14,948 nt of DNA from contig JANBPU010000358.1 of NCBI GenBank assembly GCA_027575805.1, positions 1 to 14,948 of the forward strand, given 5' to 3'. A model generated the notes under the pieces. It made no database searches. It worked only from the letters and a program-made list of their open reading frames with translations, and was not told where the DNA came from. Below are positions 8,003 to 14,948 of this stretch, piece by piece; position 1 is the first letter of the stretch, and every line of letters starts with the position of its first letter. The translations under genes and the position numbers were made by a program. The stretch is from Mycoemilia scoparia. Lineage: Eukaryota > Kickxellomycota > Kickxellomycetes > Kickxellales > Kickxellaceae.

Positions 8003-8526
8003 GAGGCTCAAAACTGACCCTTGTGACTTGTAGTGCATTTTGTGAAAATAGCCACCAATCACTATTTCACTGCCTTCTTATGAGGCTTATTATGACAATG
8101 ATTCCCCTTTCCCTTTTTGTCCTCTACTATTATTATTTTATCTTTCTGTTTTTTTATCTTTGATGATAGCCAGTTTCCTTTGGCTAGGCAGGCAGTTTTA
8201 TATTGCCTTCCCATAATTCTTATTTTTCCTAAATGCTGGGTATTGCCTACATTTTCCTAGTTTAATAACAACATACAGAAGTTTTTCTTTTCAATAAAAT
8301 ATTCCCCCATATTTCTGCTGTTTTGCTGCCTTTAAGGACATGCTGGTCATCCTTGCTCCTTTATTATGTCTAGGATATGCTGAATCCTGCTGCTGTTTCC
8401 CCCTATTTCCCCCTATCTTTCATTCAATTTCTCTTATTTCATTATTTTATACAAAAATCCTAAAAATCCCTAAAAATACTACCTTCTTAAATTTATTATT
8501 ATTTATCCTATTTTTCTTCCTCCTAT
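8003..8526. other. A+T/pyrimidine-rich stretch without a gene
   Basis: It follows the gypsy-A stop and should hold that element's 3' untranslated region and LTR, but without a second copy I could not place one. The last 150 bases are strongly pyrimidine-rich (runs of CCCTATTT and TTTCTT), like the leader of a plus-strand fungal gene. No long frame is supported. Confidence 0.4.
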
Positions 8527-8610
8527 GACTCATAATAACCCTTCCAATATTAAGAGTGATGCAAGTTCTGTTCCTGCAGAAAGCTCCACAATTTTTTTAA
8601 AATCTATGGT
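8527..8610 (+). other. possible small or broken plus-strand ORF behind a pyrimidine-rich leader
   Basis: ATG at 8527 follows a pyrimidine-rich stretch and reads about 27 residues (MTHNNPSNIKSDASS...) to a stop. Just after LKSM the DNA reads GTATGTTAATCTAATTCTAG, which resembles a fungal 5' splice site, a branch-like CTAAT and an AG, but the distance is too short for a normal intron. It may be the first exon of a gene cut off by later insertions. No domain is recognised. Confidence 0.2.
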
Positions 8611-8635
8611 ATGTTAATCTAATTCTAGATTATGA

Positions 8636-8920
8636 TTAGAATGTGCAACACCCATGATTATACTCAAGACAAGTTTCTAAAGTTATTTCTTGTGATGTAT
8701 TATGGTAAATCAATTGACGACAAGCAGGGCAATTCTTTATACTATACCAATAGATAACTTTACGACCCTGAATACTTGAATATGTATTCTTTTTATGCCA
8801 CTTATAGGATGATAATGCCTTTAAAGCCTCATAGTCAAAAAGTGTACTGAGTATAGTAACCTTAGTCCAAATATGCCCTTTTCTACAGCTCATTTTATTG
8901 AAAGTTAAGATTAATAACAA
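8636..8920 (-). pseudogene. FLYWCH-like zinc-finger fragment
   Basis: A 94-residue frame. From about residue 28 it reads FDYEALKALSSYKW..., then GRKVIYWYSIKNCPACRQLIYH and ETCLEYNHGC. This follows the FLYWCH pattern: aromatic residues, a Trp/Tyr pair, Cys pair-like positions and a late Asn-His. FLYWCH fingers bind DNA and are common at the N-terminus of MULE-type transposases and in fungal repeat-derived proteins. The second His of the usual HNH motif is Gly-Cys here, and nothing recognisable follows downstream on the minus strand, so I read it as a fragment. It is not clearly part of the Merlin-like remnant beside it. Confidence 0.45.
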
Positions 8921-9069
8921 GAGGAGTTTGATATCATCACATTATTTTTATAGTTTTATTCATATTTCTTATTTTAACCCATAATACCCTTTAGTATTAT
9001 ACTAATATTATTTTAAACTATTTCACCTAGTTTATAGGTTCTGTGTTTTTCTACTTCCTTTTATTCTTA

Positions 9070-9770
9070 TTTTTATAATAAATATGAATCTCACAGTACT
9101 CTCTTATTCTGAACATCAGCTAAGTAAAAACTCCATAATGCTTTCTACATATCAACATAGACAATGGAGCCTGCAGCAATATGCTTATGAAGGACACTAA
9201 AAAGTATTTTAGCTTTATAGTTTAGTACTGAAACAAGGAATATATATTGTTTATCTATTTTTTTAACCCCACTAAGGACCCAAATACCATCAACATGATA
9301 TCCACAGTAGTATTTACACTTTCTAAACTTTGATTCATCTACCTCAACAATAATTCCAGGACCTCCAATTATAATTTCTTTATCCTTAATAGTAGCTGCA
9401 ACAAGCACTTGGCATAAATGAAGTTAATTGGTGACAGTTGTAGATGAATGATCAACTTGGCATAAAATATTAGTATGTTTTTGACCTACTAGCCATTTAT
9501 AAGCAATGTGAAAAAGGTCATTACATTTGATTCAGTTTTTTTGAAAAGAAAGAATCCTTGAAAATTGAGACCTTTTTTTATACTGTTTATTTGTACAGTG
9601 CCAAAGTCTAAGAGTAGATGGATATTGTATTATCTTCCCCACAGAACAGAAAGGGCATATATAATACTTGTAGAGTATCTCCTTGATAAGGAGATACTCT
9701 ATACAGGCATTTTTTGAAATAATAATAGAATTGAGGTCTTTTTCTTTAGGAAAAGGTATTTTAATATGAA
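9070..9770 (-). pseudogene. Merlin-like (ISXO2/IS1595-type) transposase pseudogene
   Basis: A single frame runs from about 9770 to 9070 with several stops. It begins with a zinc ribbon (CPFC at about 9653, then WHC). After FHIAYKWLVGQ come GGPGIIVEVDESKF, carrying the first catalytic Asp, the YCGYHVDGIWVLSGVKK segment, and HIAAGSIVYVDM, carrying the second Asp. A stop then replaces the usual Trp of the Asp-Cys-Trp motif. The downstream part (KALWSFYLADVQNK) decays and the third acidic residue is not found. This motif order is that of ISXO2-like transposases, which in eukaryotes belong to the Merlin superfamily. I could not find its terminal repeats or its expected 8-9 bp duplication. The edges are approximate. 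Confidence 0.75.
9671..9701. repeat. perfect 14-bp hairpin
   Basis: TAGAGTATCTCCTT (9671-9684) and its exact reverse complement (9688-9701) are separated by GAT. It lies in the N-terminal part of the Merlin-like remnant and does not break its frame. On the plus strand it is not followed by a T run. Confidence 0.8.
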
Positions 9771-9849
9771 AAATATATAATTAAAAGTAAAGTTTTATTA
9801 TTGAACCTTTGTTCAAGAATAAATTATTATTATATTATGGGTTAATTAG

Positions 9850-10070
9850 GCCCCTATACTAAAGATCACTTGGCCCCTGGTAGTCACCTTGTAGTTTATT
9901 CTTTTGCCTAGTATCAGTAATCTTCATAAAACTGTCAACTGGAAATATTTTTATCTTATGTGTAGAATCAAATTTTATTTTCATCCTGTCTGACATAGTT
10001 TTAGAGTTGTTAGTAATTATTGGAAATAAATCATTTTGCATATGATCAATTTGGATTTTGATTTGTATTG
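9850..10070 (-). pseudogene. gypsy integrase C-terminal fragment
   Basis: The minus-strand frame reads QIDHMQNDLFPIITNN, then MKIKFDSTHKIKIFPVDSFM and ITDTRQKNKLQGDYQGP. This resembles the region after the integrase core in Ty3/gypsy pol, where a basic DTR...KL..-Y-GP block precedes the SH3-like fold. It is truncated on both sides: the frame ends after GPSDL near 9859 and meets a stop (TAA) just upstream of HAIQ. It belongs to a gypsy lineage different from the two longer relics. Confidence 0.5.
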
Positions 10071-10072
10071 CA

Positions 10073-10290
10073 TGTTATGCCCTCAGGGGTTAGCCATAGG
10101 GGAGATATGGTTGATCTACCCCAAATCCTAATATGGGACAACCATTATTAGTAGAAGTGTTCCTATATGTTTTGATATAAACAAATGAGTTAGCATAGCT
10201 ATCTTAGTTGACATATAGCAGTTTACTTACTTTTTCATATACACCCATGGGCATCTACCCAGGGAAATAAAATCTTATCTCCATTCTACA
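10073..10290 (+). mobile_element. candidate 5' LTR of the copia relic
   Basis: The segment starts TGTTATGCCCTCAGGGG and can end at ATTCTACA (10283-10290), giving TG...CA ends, about 90 bp before the gag start. No second LTR is in the window, no primer-binding site is recognised after it, and the start abuts the gypsy scrap. This is position-based inference only. Confidence 0.3.
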
Positions 10291-10382
10291 GATTATGAGA
10301 CTTAATGAACTTACTTAGTATGCTCTTATTATTATTCTATCACATACTCACAACATCATTTTCTATCCTAAACACCATCACT

Positions 10383-11506
10383 ATGGTAGACAAATTTATC
10401 ATTAAATTGTCTAAACCTGAGGAATATCAGTAATGGTATAGGTTCCTTAAAAATAGCCTAAAAGCTAAAAACTTGTAGAAGTACTGTAACCCTGATACCA
10501 AGGAGGAACCCACAGAGACCAAAAACAATGCAAAGGAACAAGTAATCAACCAAGTATAATATAAAATCTTCAATACATTGGATCCCAAAATTGCATGACT
10601 GATGATGACCTTTGACAGTCCTAGACAACTCCTCACTGATATAAAAGAACAGTATGATTAGGAAAGCAAAACAATATATGATACCATAGACCATCTACAC
10701 AACATCAAAATAGCACATGCAGGCAAAGCAGAAAAAGCATGCTATGAACTTGAGGAACTGCATACCATATTCATACAAAAGGGAGCAGTTCCTGAGCAAT
10801 TCCTCATAGCCATACTTATATACATTCTACTAGCATCACTCTCATCACTTGCCATGGAGATCAGGGGAGATGATGGGATATCCATCAAACTTGCCATTGA
10901 CAAAGTAAAAGACAAGGTAAGAAGAATCAATCAGGAATACCTACACAACAAATGACCTACCAAATATAATGAAAAACTATCAGCAAGAAGGACCAATATG
11001 AACAGCCCTACTAAACAAATAAAGACCAAATGGATCTTAGATAGTAGAGCTACTCATCACACAGTTAACAACTAAGACATTATTGATCCTAATACAATTT
11101 AACCAACCAACCAACAAATCTCTGATGCTAGTAGAAATAAACAACAAATCAAAAGAATTGGAACTGTCACTACTACCATCAATGGCATGACCATTAAATT
11201 CAATGGCATCAGAATTGTCCCTAAATTTAAAGACTGCTTACTATCTTCCTACCAATTAGAAATAGAGGGATATGATCCTGTTATCACTGGTACCAATGGC
11301 TCAATCAAGATAGATAACAAAAGAATCAATATCACAGAGTGTAGCAATAACACACTATATATTACCACACAAAAGCCAATAACCATCAGTACAGTGATCA
11401 AATATCACCTATTCTACTGAAGAATGACACTTAATATTAGGCATCCTTCACTACCCCATATGAAAGGATTACTAAAAGCAACAAATATCAATGACCTCAA
11501 CTCTAC
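10383..11506 (+). pseudogene. Ty1/copia gag-protease relic, cut off by LTR material
   Basis: A single frame runs from ATG 10383 to 11506 with about nine stops and no frameshift. The first 190 codons are a copia gag (KPEEYQ, IFNTLDPKIA, LLTDIKEQYD, AVPEQFLIAIL, VRRINQEYL). No zinc knuckle is visible before the protease start, WILDSRATHH, where family members carry DSGA; the glycine is arginine here, a damaged active site. It continues with KFKDCLLSSYQL and a GAG-pre-integrase segment (IRHPSLPHMKGLL) and then stops dead at the TGTTAGG of the next element. Integrase, RT and RNase H are not in the window. Stops fall where Gln, Trp or Arg would be expected (TAA, TAG, TGA). Confidence 0.82.
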
Positions 11507-11861
11507 TGTTAGGCCGTGGCCTACATGGTTCGCTACAATCGAGTTTGAATGATTCAAATTCGTTCTGGACAATCCAAAACCATTCAGATTAACTTTCAGT
11601 TAATCGGCGTGATTTTGGATCATTCAGAATTCCGTTTCAAAATCATAATGTCATTTCCTTTTTATTAGTTTAGTTAGTTCAATGAAGAGTTTCGCTATCT
11701 TCATTACCTTTTATATAATCATACTTTTATTTATTTAGAAATAAAGTTGTGGTTGAAAGGATTTGAAGTATTAAAGTTAAACCTTATTGTTCCCATATAA
11801 ATCATTCCCAACCGTCCATTCCCATTCAGGACGACTCCCTATTGTTATCTTTTATTCACAT
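11507..11861 (+). mobile_element. LTR-like block starting TGTTAGGCCGTGG
   Basis: It begins abruptly inside the copia frame. It has TTTTATATA (about 11699), GAAATAAAG (about 11739) and GGTTGAAAGGATTT, in the same order as the block at 3790-4078. It can end at ...TTTATTCACA (11861). It contains many copies of a TTCAG/CTGAA motif in both orientations. The right end is uncertain, because the motif-rich sequence runs on to about 12030. An alternative is one long minus-strand LTR covering 11507-12192 with TG...CA ends. Confidence 0.5.
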
Positions 11862-12030
11862 TCCTTTCCCCGTTCAGATTCATCCTGAACGATATTTTAT
11901 TCTGGTATCCACGCACCCTTGTGCTTTTCCTTCCTTTACCGTTCTGAATGATTCTTAACCGTTCAGGACGAAAGTCTTTCAGCAACAACTTTTCCAGAAC
12001 AGTTGAGGCTCGTCCCGGACGACCCTGGTC
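11862..12030. repeat. CpG-containing block with inverted CGTTCAGGACGA motifs
   Basis: No gene is seen. CCGTTCAG, CCTGAACG, GTTCTGAATGATTC and CCGTTCAGGACGAA alternate on the two strands, and CGTCC/GGACG pairs are frequent. It continues the pattern of the preceding LTR-like block, so it is probably part of the same element. Confidence 0.45.
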
Positions 12031-12192
12031 TGTCATCTACAAATTCACTCAACTCTTGATATATATAGATAACAAAGATTTAACTAGTGTTTATTTCAAT
12101 TCATGATACAATAAAAGACTACCTATCTTAAAAGTATACTATAGTAAGTTATGGGTATTAATATAATTGTTATATATTATAATAATACATCA
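12031..12192 (-). mobile_element. candidate 3' LTR of gypsy-C
   Basis: On the minus strand it starts TGATGTATTATT directly after the polypurine tract, as a 3' LTR should. It holds GAAATAAAC and CTATATATAT and can end at GTAGATGACA (12031). The LTR may instead extend to 11507, which also ends in ACA on this strand. The left edge is therefore uncertain; the right edge is good. Confidence 0.5.
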
Positions 12193-12204
12193 CTTCCCCC
12201 TTCT
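12193..12204 (-). other. polypurine tract of gypsy-C
   Basis: The minus strand reads AGAAGGGGGAAG immediately before TGATG at the inferred LTR edge and 4 bp after the integrase stop. It is the expected primer site for plus-strand DNA synthesis in an LTR retrotransposon. Confidence 0.7.
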
Positions 12205-12207
12205 AGG

Positions 12208-13836
12208 TTAGACTTGGTCCTCCAAGTCTCTATGGTATTTCTGAATTGTCTCGACAGCATTCTGGAGATTTCGTCGGGGTTCCCAAATATTATATTCCTT
12301 ATAGTATCCTTTCCACTGTACTAGGTATTGTATCTGGTTTCCCCTTTTATGGTGGACCAAGATTTTCTTGACTTCATATTCTTTACCTTGTGGTGTAATA
12401 ATAGCTGGTCTGGGGCTCAGGTCTGTAGTATGAGGGAATTTCGTAGATGTCTGGTATCTCTTAATGAACATAGTTGAAATCACTGGGTGTATTTTCATTT
12501 CTGGGGGTAGCTCCAATTCTACTGCATTTGGTCCTATGAATCTCTTTATCATATATGGACTAATCCATTTATCACTTAGTGACTTCTTAGTCATTGTGGA
12601 TAGGTAATCAGGAGTTGCTAATTGTCGCGCAACTAGTACCTTATCTCCAACTTTGGCTTTTAGTTCTGTTCAGTTCTGGTCATGGTATAAGGTAGTATAG
12701 AAGTTTGCTAGTTCTATATTCTCCCTTGCAGTATGTAGTATTTCATCTAGTTGTTTTGCTTTCTGTTGAGCATCTATATTTGTTTCAGTTTGCATTATAT
12801 CAGGAGTTGTTGGGATATGTGGTTCACAACCATAGTTCATAAAGAAAGGTAAAAACTTTGTTGCTGCATTCTTATGAGAGTTATGTGCAAACTCTATCAG
12901 AGGTAAGTACTTATGCTAATCTGATTGTTGGTTATTCACAAAGGCTCACAATATACTTCCTATAGATCAGTTTGTTACTTCAGTTTGTCCATCCATCTGT
13001 GGGTGACTAGCTGTACTCATCTTTAGTTTTATACCTAGTATTTCCATCAATGATTTCCAGAAAGTGGAGGTAAATTTGGGGTCTTGGTCTGATGTAATCG
13101 TCTTTGGTATCCCATGTAACTTGAAGACATTGTCGATGTATAGAGTAGCTATGTCCTTTGCTGTTGCCGTGTCACTTGTGGGTATACAGTAGATCATCTT
13201 TGTTTGTCGGCCTACTACTACAAATATCGATGTATATTTACCTCTTGACAGTGGTAAATTTGTAATGAAATCCATAGACATATCTGTCCATCTGCCTTGT
13301 GGTTGTTCCAAGCTTTGAAGTAATCCATAATTTTCACTACTTCCTTTTGTTCATTGGCAAGTATCACATGAGTTTATAAATTCTTTTACATCATTGAACA
13401 AGTTGGGCCAGTAATAGTTTTGCCAAAGATTGTGGTATGTGTGTTTGATCCCCTGGTGCATGGCTAGTCTTGAGTCATAGAATTCTTTTAGTATATTTTG
13501 TCTCAGTCTTTTGTTTTCTATGCATAGCCGTTTCTTTTTGAATAACTCTCCATCTGTTATATGATATTTCTTTAATATCTTTTTAGCTAATGAGGATGTT
13601 GGAAACTCTTTCTGTAGAGACTATGTAATACATTGTAGCTGGGTATCTCCTTTATATGAATCTGACTTCTGTTCTAGTATTTCTACCTTGCATGTCGAGA
13701 TATGGTTTATTTCCATATCAGCATCTTCTATTGTTTCTTCTATTTGATTTATGCCTGTTGAGCCAAAACCCTTTTCATTCCTATCTGTAGGTTCTAATGA
13801 TGATACTTGTTCAATTTCTAGGGTTGTGTTGTATTA
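12208..13836 (-). pseudogene. gypsy-C: chromodomain-type Ty3/gypsy integrase relic, 5'-truncated
   Basis: One frame runs from about 13836 to the stop at 12210-12208 with six internal stops and no frameshift. In order it has: an Asn/Glu-rich linker; the HHCC zinc-binding part (H in MHQG, H in TYHNL, C-x2-C in SCDTCQ, about 13480-13355); the integrase core with Asp in MSMDFI, Asp in TSDQDPKF and Glu in GQTEVTN (13275-12970); the VGDKVLVAR segment; and a C-terminal chromodomain (EYEVKKIL..., YLVQWKGY, NIWEP) at about 12390-12215. The chromodomain would guide integration to marked chromatin. Stops are TGA at 13353, 12969, 12948 and 12672, at least three at expected Arg positions. TAG is at 13623 and at 12918, the latter at an expected Trp. 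Reverse transcriptase and gag are missing: the homology ends near 13836 and nothing upstream continues it. Confidence 0.9.
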
Positions 13837-14310
13837 TTACAACATTATTTTTAGATTATTACCCATAATTACCCCTTTTTCTGGTTTTGATAACAATAGC
13901 TTATTTTTATCATTTTAATAGTAACTTTGGAGTGTTTTTTGATATATATTTTAATATAGGGGTAAAGACAAATATGGCACAAATTTTTAAACAATGGACA
14001 AAAATGGCATGATTTTAAACATTTTTAATTTAAAGTCCTCCCTTTGCATAATTAAATAAAAGTATTCAGTCCAAACCAAACCCTCTAATTTTTTTCTTCA
14101 CTTACTCATTACTACACTTATTTCAACCTTGACATTTTCATACTCCCTCACATTTTAATGACTAAAATTAATGTATGTATATATAAATACCTCAATGTCT
14201 AAAGCACATCCTAATTGCAGAATTCAATATTTATAATCTATATAGTTGAATTTAGCTATGACTGTACTTTAAAGAATACACTTTACAAAAACTTGAAGCT
14301 GTGTCCATTC
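13837..14310. other. A+T-rich spacer without a gene
   Basis: The gypsy-C frame ends here without its RT part. The stretch holds only A+T-rich low-complexity sequence. An 8-bp inverted pair TTACCCCT/AGGGGTAA (13869-13876 and 13958-13965) is too short to call an element. Confidence 0.5.
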
Positions 14311-14448
14311 ATCACTACGGCAAAAACCACTACGTCTCAGACATAGAAATTTCGTCTGAGACATAGGATTCCATTCTACGTCAAAATGGAATGGACGTAG
14401 TATTGATCTATGTCTGAAACATAGTATCTTCATTTGAAACGTAGTGAT
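14311..14448. repeat. palindromic fold-back repeat with CACTACG tips
   Basis: ATCACTACG (14311-14319) is the reverse complement of CGTAGTGAT (14440-14448). Inside, GTCTCAGACATAG-like units recur in both orientations. The centre has two overlapping hairpins: ATTCCATT/AATGGAAT (14368-14375 with 14385-14392) and CTACGTC/GACGTAG (14376-14382 with 14394-14400). It is non-coding and probably a MITE. No clear target duplication was found, so the family is open. Confidence 0.65.
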
Positions 14449-14750
14449 ATTGATGATATTAAATGGTACCATTGGTACCATTATTGTGATTATAGATATG
14501 CTTGATCATTAATTGATTTGATGATTTTATTTAAAAAAAGCTACAATAAAAACTAAAATGATCAAAAAATGCTATCCACATCTTTCTTCTCTGCTGGCAT
14601 TTTGAGTATTAATAGTATTGTTTGCATTTATAGGAATGGATACTTGTATCGCGTCATTGTTCTGATTACCATCACTTACAACTTCATAGTTATTTTCGTG
14701 TATAATTCTATTTTAAATAAATATTTATTAATAATATCAAATTATAATAT
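14449..14750. other. A+T-rich spacer without a gene
   Basis: Nothing coding is supported. It includes a 9-bp tandem duplication, GGTACCATT twice, at 14465-14482. Confidence 0.5.
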
Positions 14751-14863
14751 GGATCATAATTTTTGAAGGGTAAATTTTGGGGACCAATGATTATAGGCAC
14801 AATCACAGCCAAATGGATGTCCAGTTTTACTAGTAAACCTTTACCCTTCAAAAATTATTGCCC
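14751..14863. mobile_element. 113-bp MITE copy 2, ATAT target duplication
   Basis: Same length and same core orientation as 4125-4237, flanked by ATAT at 14747-14750 and 14864-14867. The tips are GGATCATAA on the left and TTATTGCCC on the right, which is the reverse arrangement of copy 1. The inner inverted repeat is TGAAGGGTAAA/TTTACCCTTCA. It is non-coding. Confidence 0.9.
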
Positions 14864-14948
14864 ATATATTCAATTCATCTTTGCTAAGTGAATCATAGTA
14901 TGTGATATCAAACCTTTCAATATCAGCACTTCTTTGTTCAACTGTCTG
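14841..14948 (-). CDS. partial open frame entering from the right edge, ending in the MITE
   Basis: The minus strand is open for 35 codons from the edge (QTVEQRSADIERFDITYY...LSKDELN) and then runs into the MITE, where it stops at 14843-14841. Composition up to about 14868 looks protein-like (charged, mixed) rather than A+T noise. The rest of the gene is outside the window. Without the MITE the frame would still end within a few codons, so the insertion may sit at the gene's 3' end. No family is recognised. Confidence 0.3.
   Translation of the reverse strand, partial: QTVEQRSADIERFDITYYDSLSKDELNIWAIIFEG

Noticed and set aside
9671..9701. Rho-independent-type terminator
   Set aside because: The DNA is eukaryotic, there is no following T run, and the hairpin lies inside a transposase remnant.
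10283..10320. Primer-binding site after the candidate copia LTR
   Set aside because: GATTATGAGACTTAATG does not clearly match the 3' end or the anticodon half of a tRNA that I can name.
10427..10694. Membrane-like minus-strand frames opposite the copia gag
   Set aside because: Antisense of the copia gag frame; the hydrophobic look comes from the reversed composition.
13869..13965. Small element bounded by TTACCCCT/AGGGGTAA
   Set aside because: Only 8 bp of inverted repeat, no target duplication, and A+T-rich filler between; chance is a fair explanation.
14569..14766. Small hydrophobic plus-strand frame
   Set aside because: A+T-rich composition, no recognisable domain, and its end runs into the MITE.
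1..14948. A new defence, CRISPR or biosynthetic system
   Set aside because: No spaced direct repeats, no operon-like gene runs and no enzyme clusters; every long frame I could identify is transposon-derived.

Overview
This is an A+T-rich eukaryotic window, most likely fungal, built almost entirely from transposable elements in layers. I see no bacterial operons, no CRISPR array, no rRNA genes and no clear single-copy host gene. The element mix is pogo/Tigger-like, Tc1/mariner, Merlin-like (ISXO2-type), Ty3/gypsy including a chromodomain type, Ty1/copia, a tRNA-derived SINE and several MITEs. Together with the low GC this suits a repeat-bloated fungal genome. An arbuscular mycorrhizal fungus (Glomeromycotina) is my guess from general knowledge, not proven here.

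Left part (1-8002). A pogo-like transposase (1-1326, minus) is the only long undamaged reading frame; it runs off the left edge. After about 430 bp without a gene comes Tc1-A (1756-3341, TA target duplication) with a decayed minus-strand transposase. Only 128 bp later is Tc1-B (3472-5617, TA duplication). Its transposase is complete except for one in-frame stop. Tc1-B lies inside a plus-strand gypsy relic (gypsy-A, about 3344-8002). Tc1-B itself carries a 276-bp MITE with an 8-bp duplication, an LTR-like block, and a 113-bp MITE with a 4-bp duplication. A 325-bp tRNA-headed SINE with an A tail and a perfect 15-bp duplication sits in gypsy-A at 6890-7214. Removing it restores one gypsy reading frame. 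Gypsy-A has also lost most of pol by an in-frame deletion near 7645.

Right part (8003-14948). Here lie a FLYWCH-like fragment, a decayed Merlin-like transposase and a gypsy integrase scrap, all minus strand. They are followed by a copia gag/protease relic (10383-11506, plus) cut off by LTR material (11507-12192). A polypurine tract and a chromodomain-type gypsy integrase relic follow (12208-13836, minus). The rest is A+T-rich non-coding DNA with a palindromic repeat (14311-14448) and a second copy of the 113-bp MITE (14751-14863). That MITE cuts into an open frame entering from the right edge.

The genes do not work together as a pathway. The content is a fossil record of successive insertions. 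Across the retroelements the in-frame stops are mostly TGA where arginine is expected, or TAG/TAA where tryptophan or glutamine is expected. That pattern fits C-to-T decay such as cytosine deamination or RIP-like mutation. The points most worth checking are the SINE, the layered nesting, the swapped tips of the 113-bp MITE pair, and the mirrored design of the Tc1 terminal repeats.
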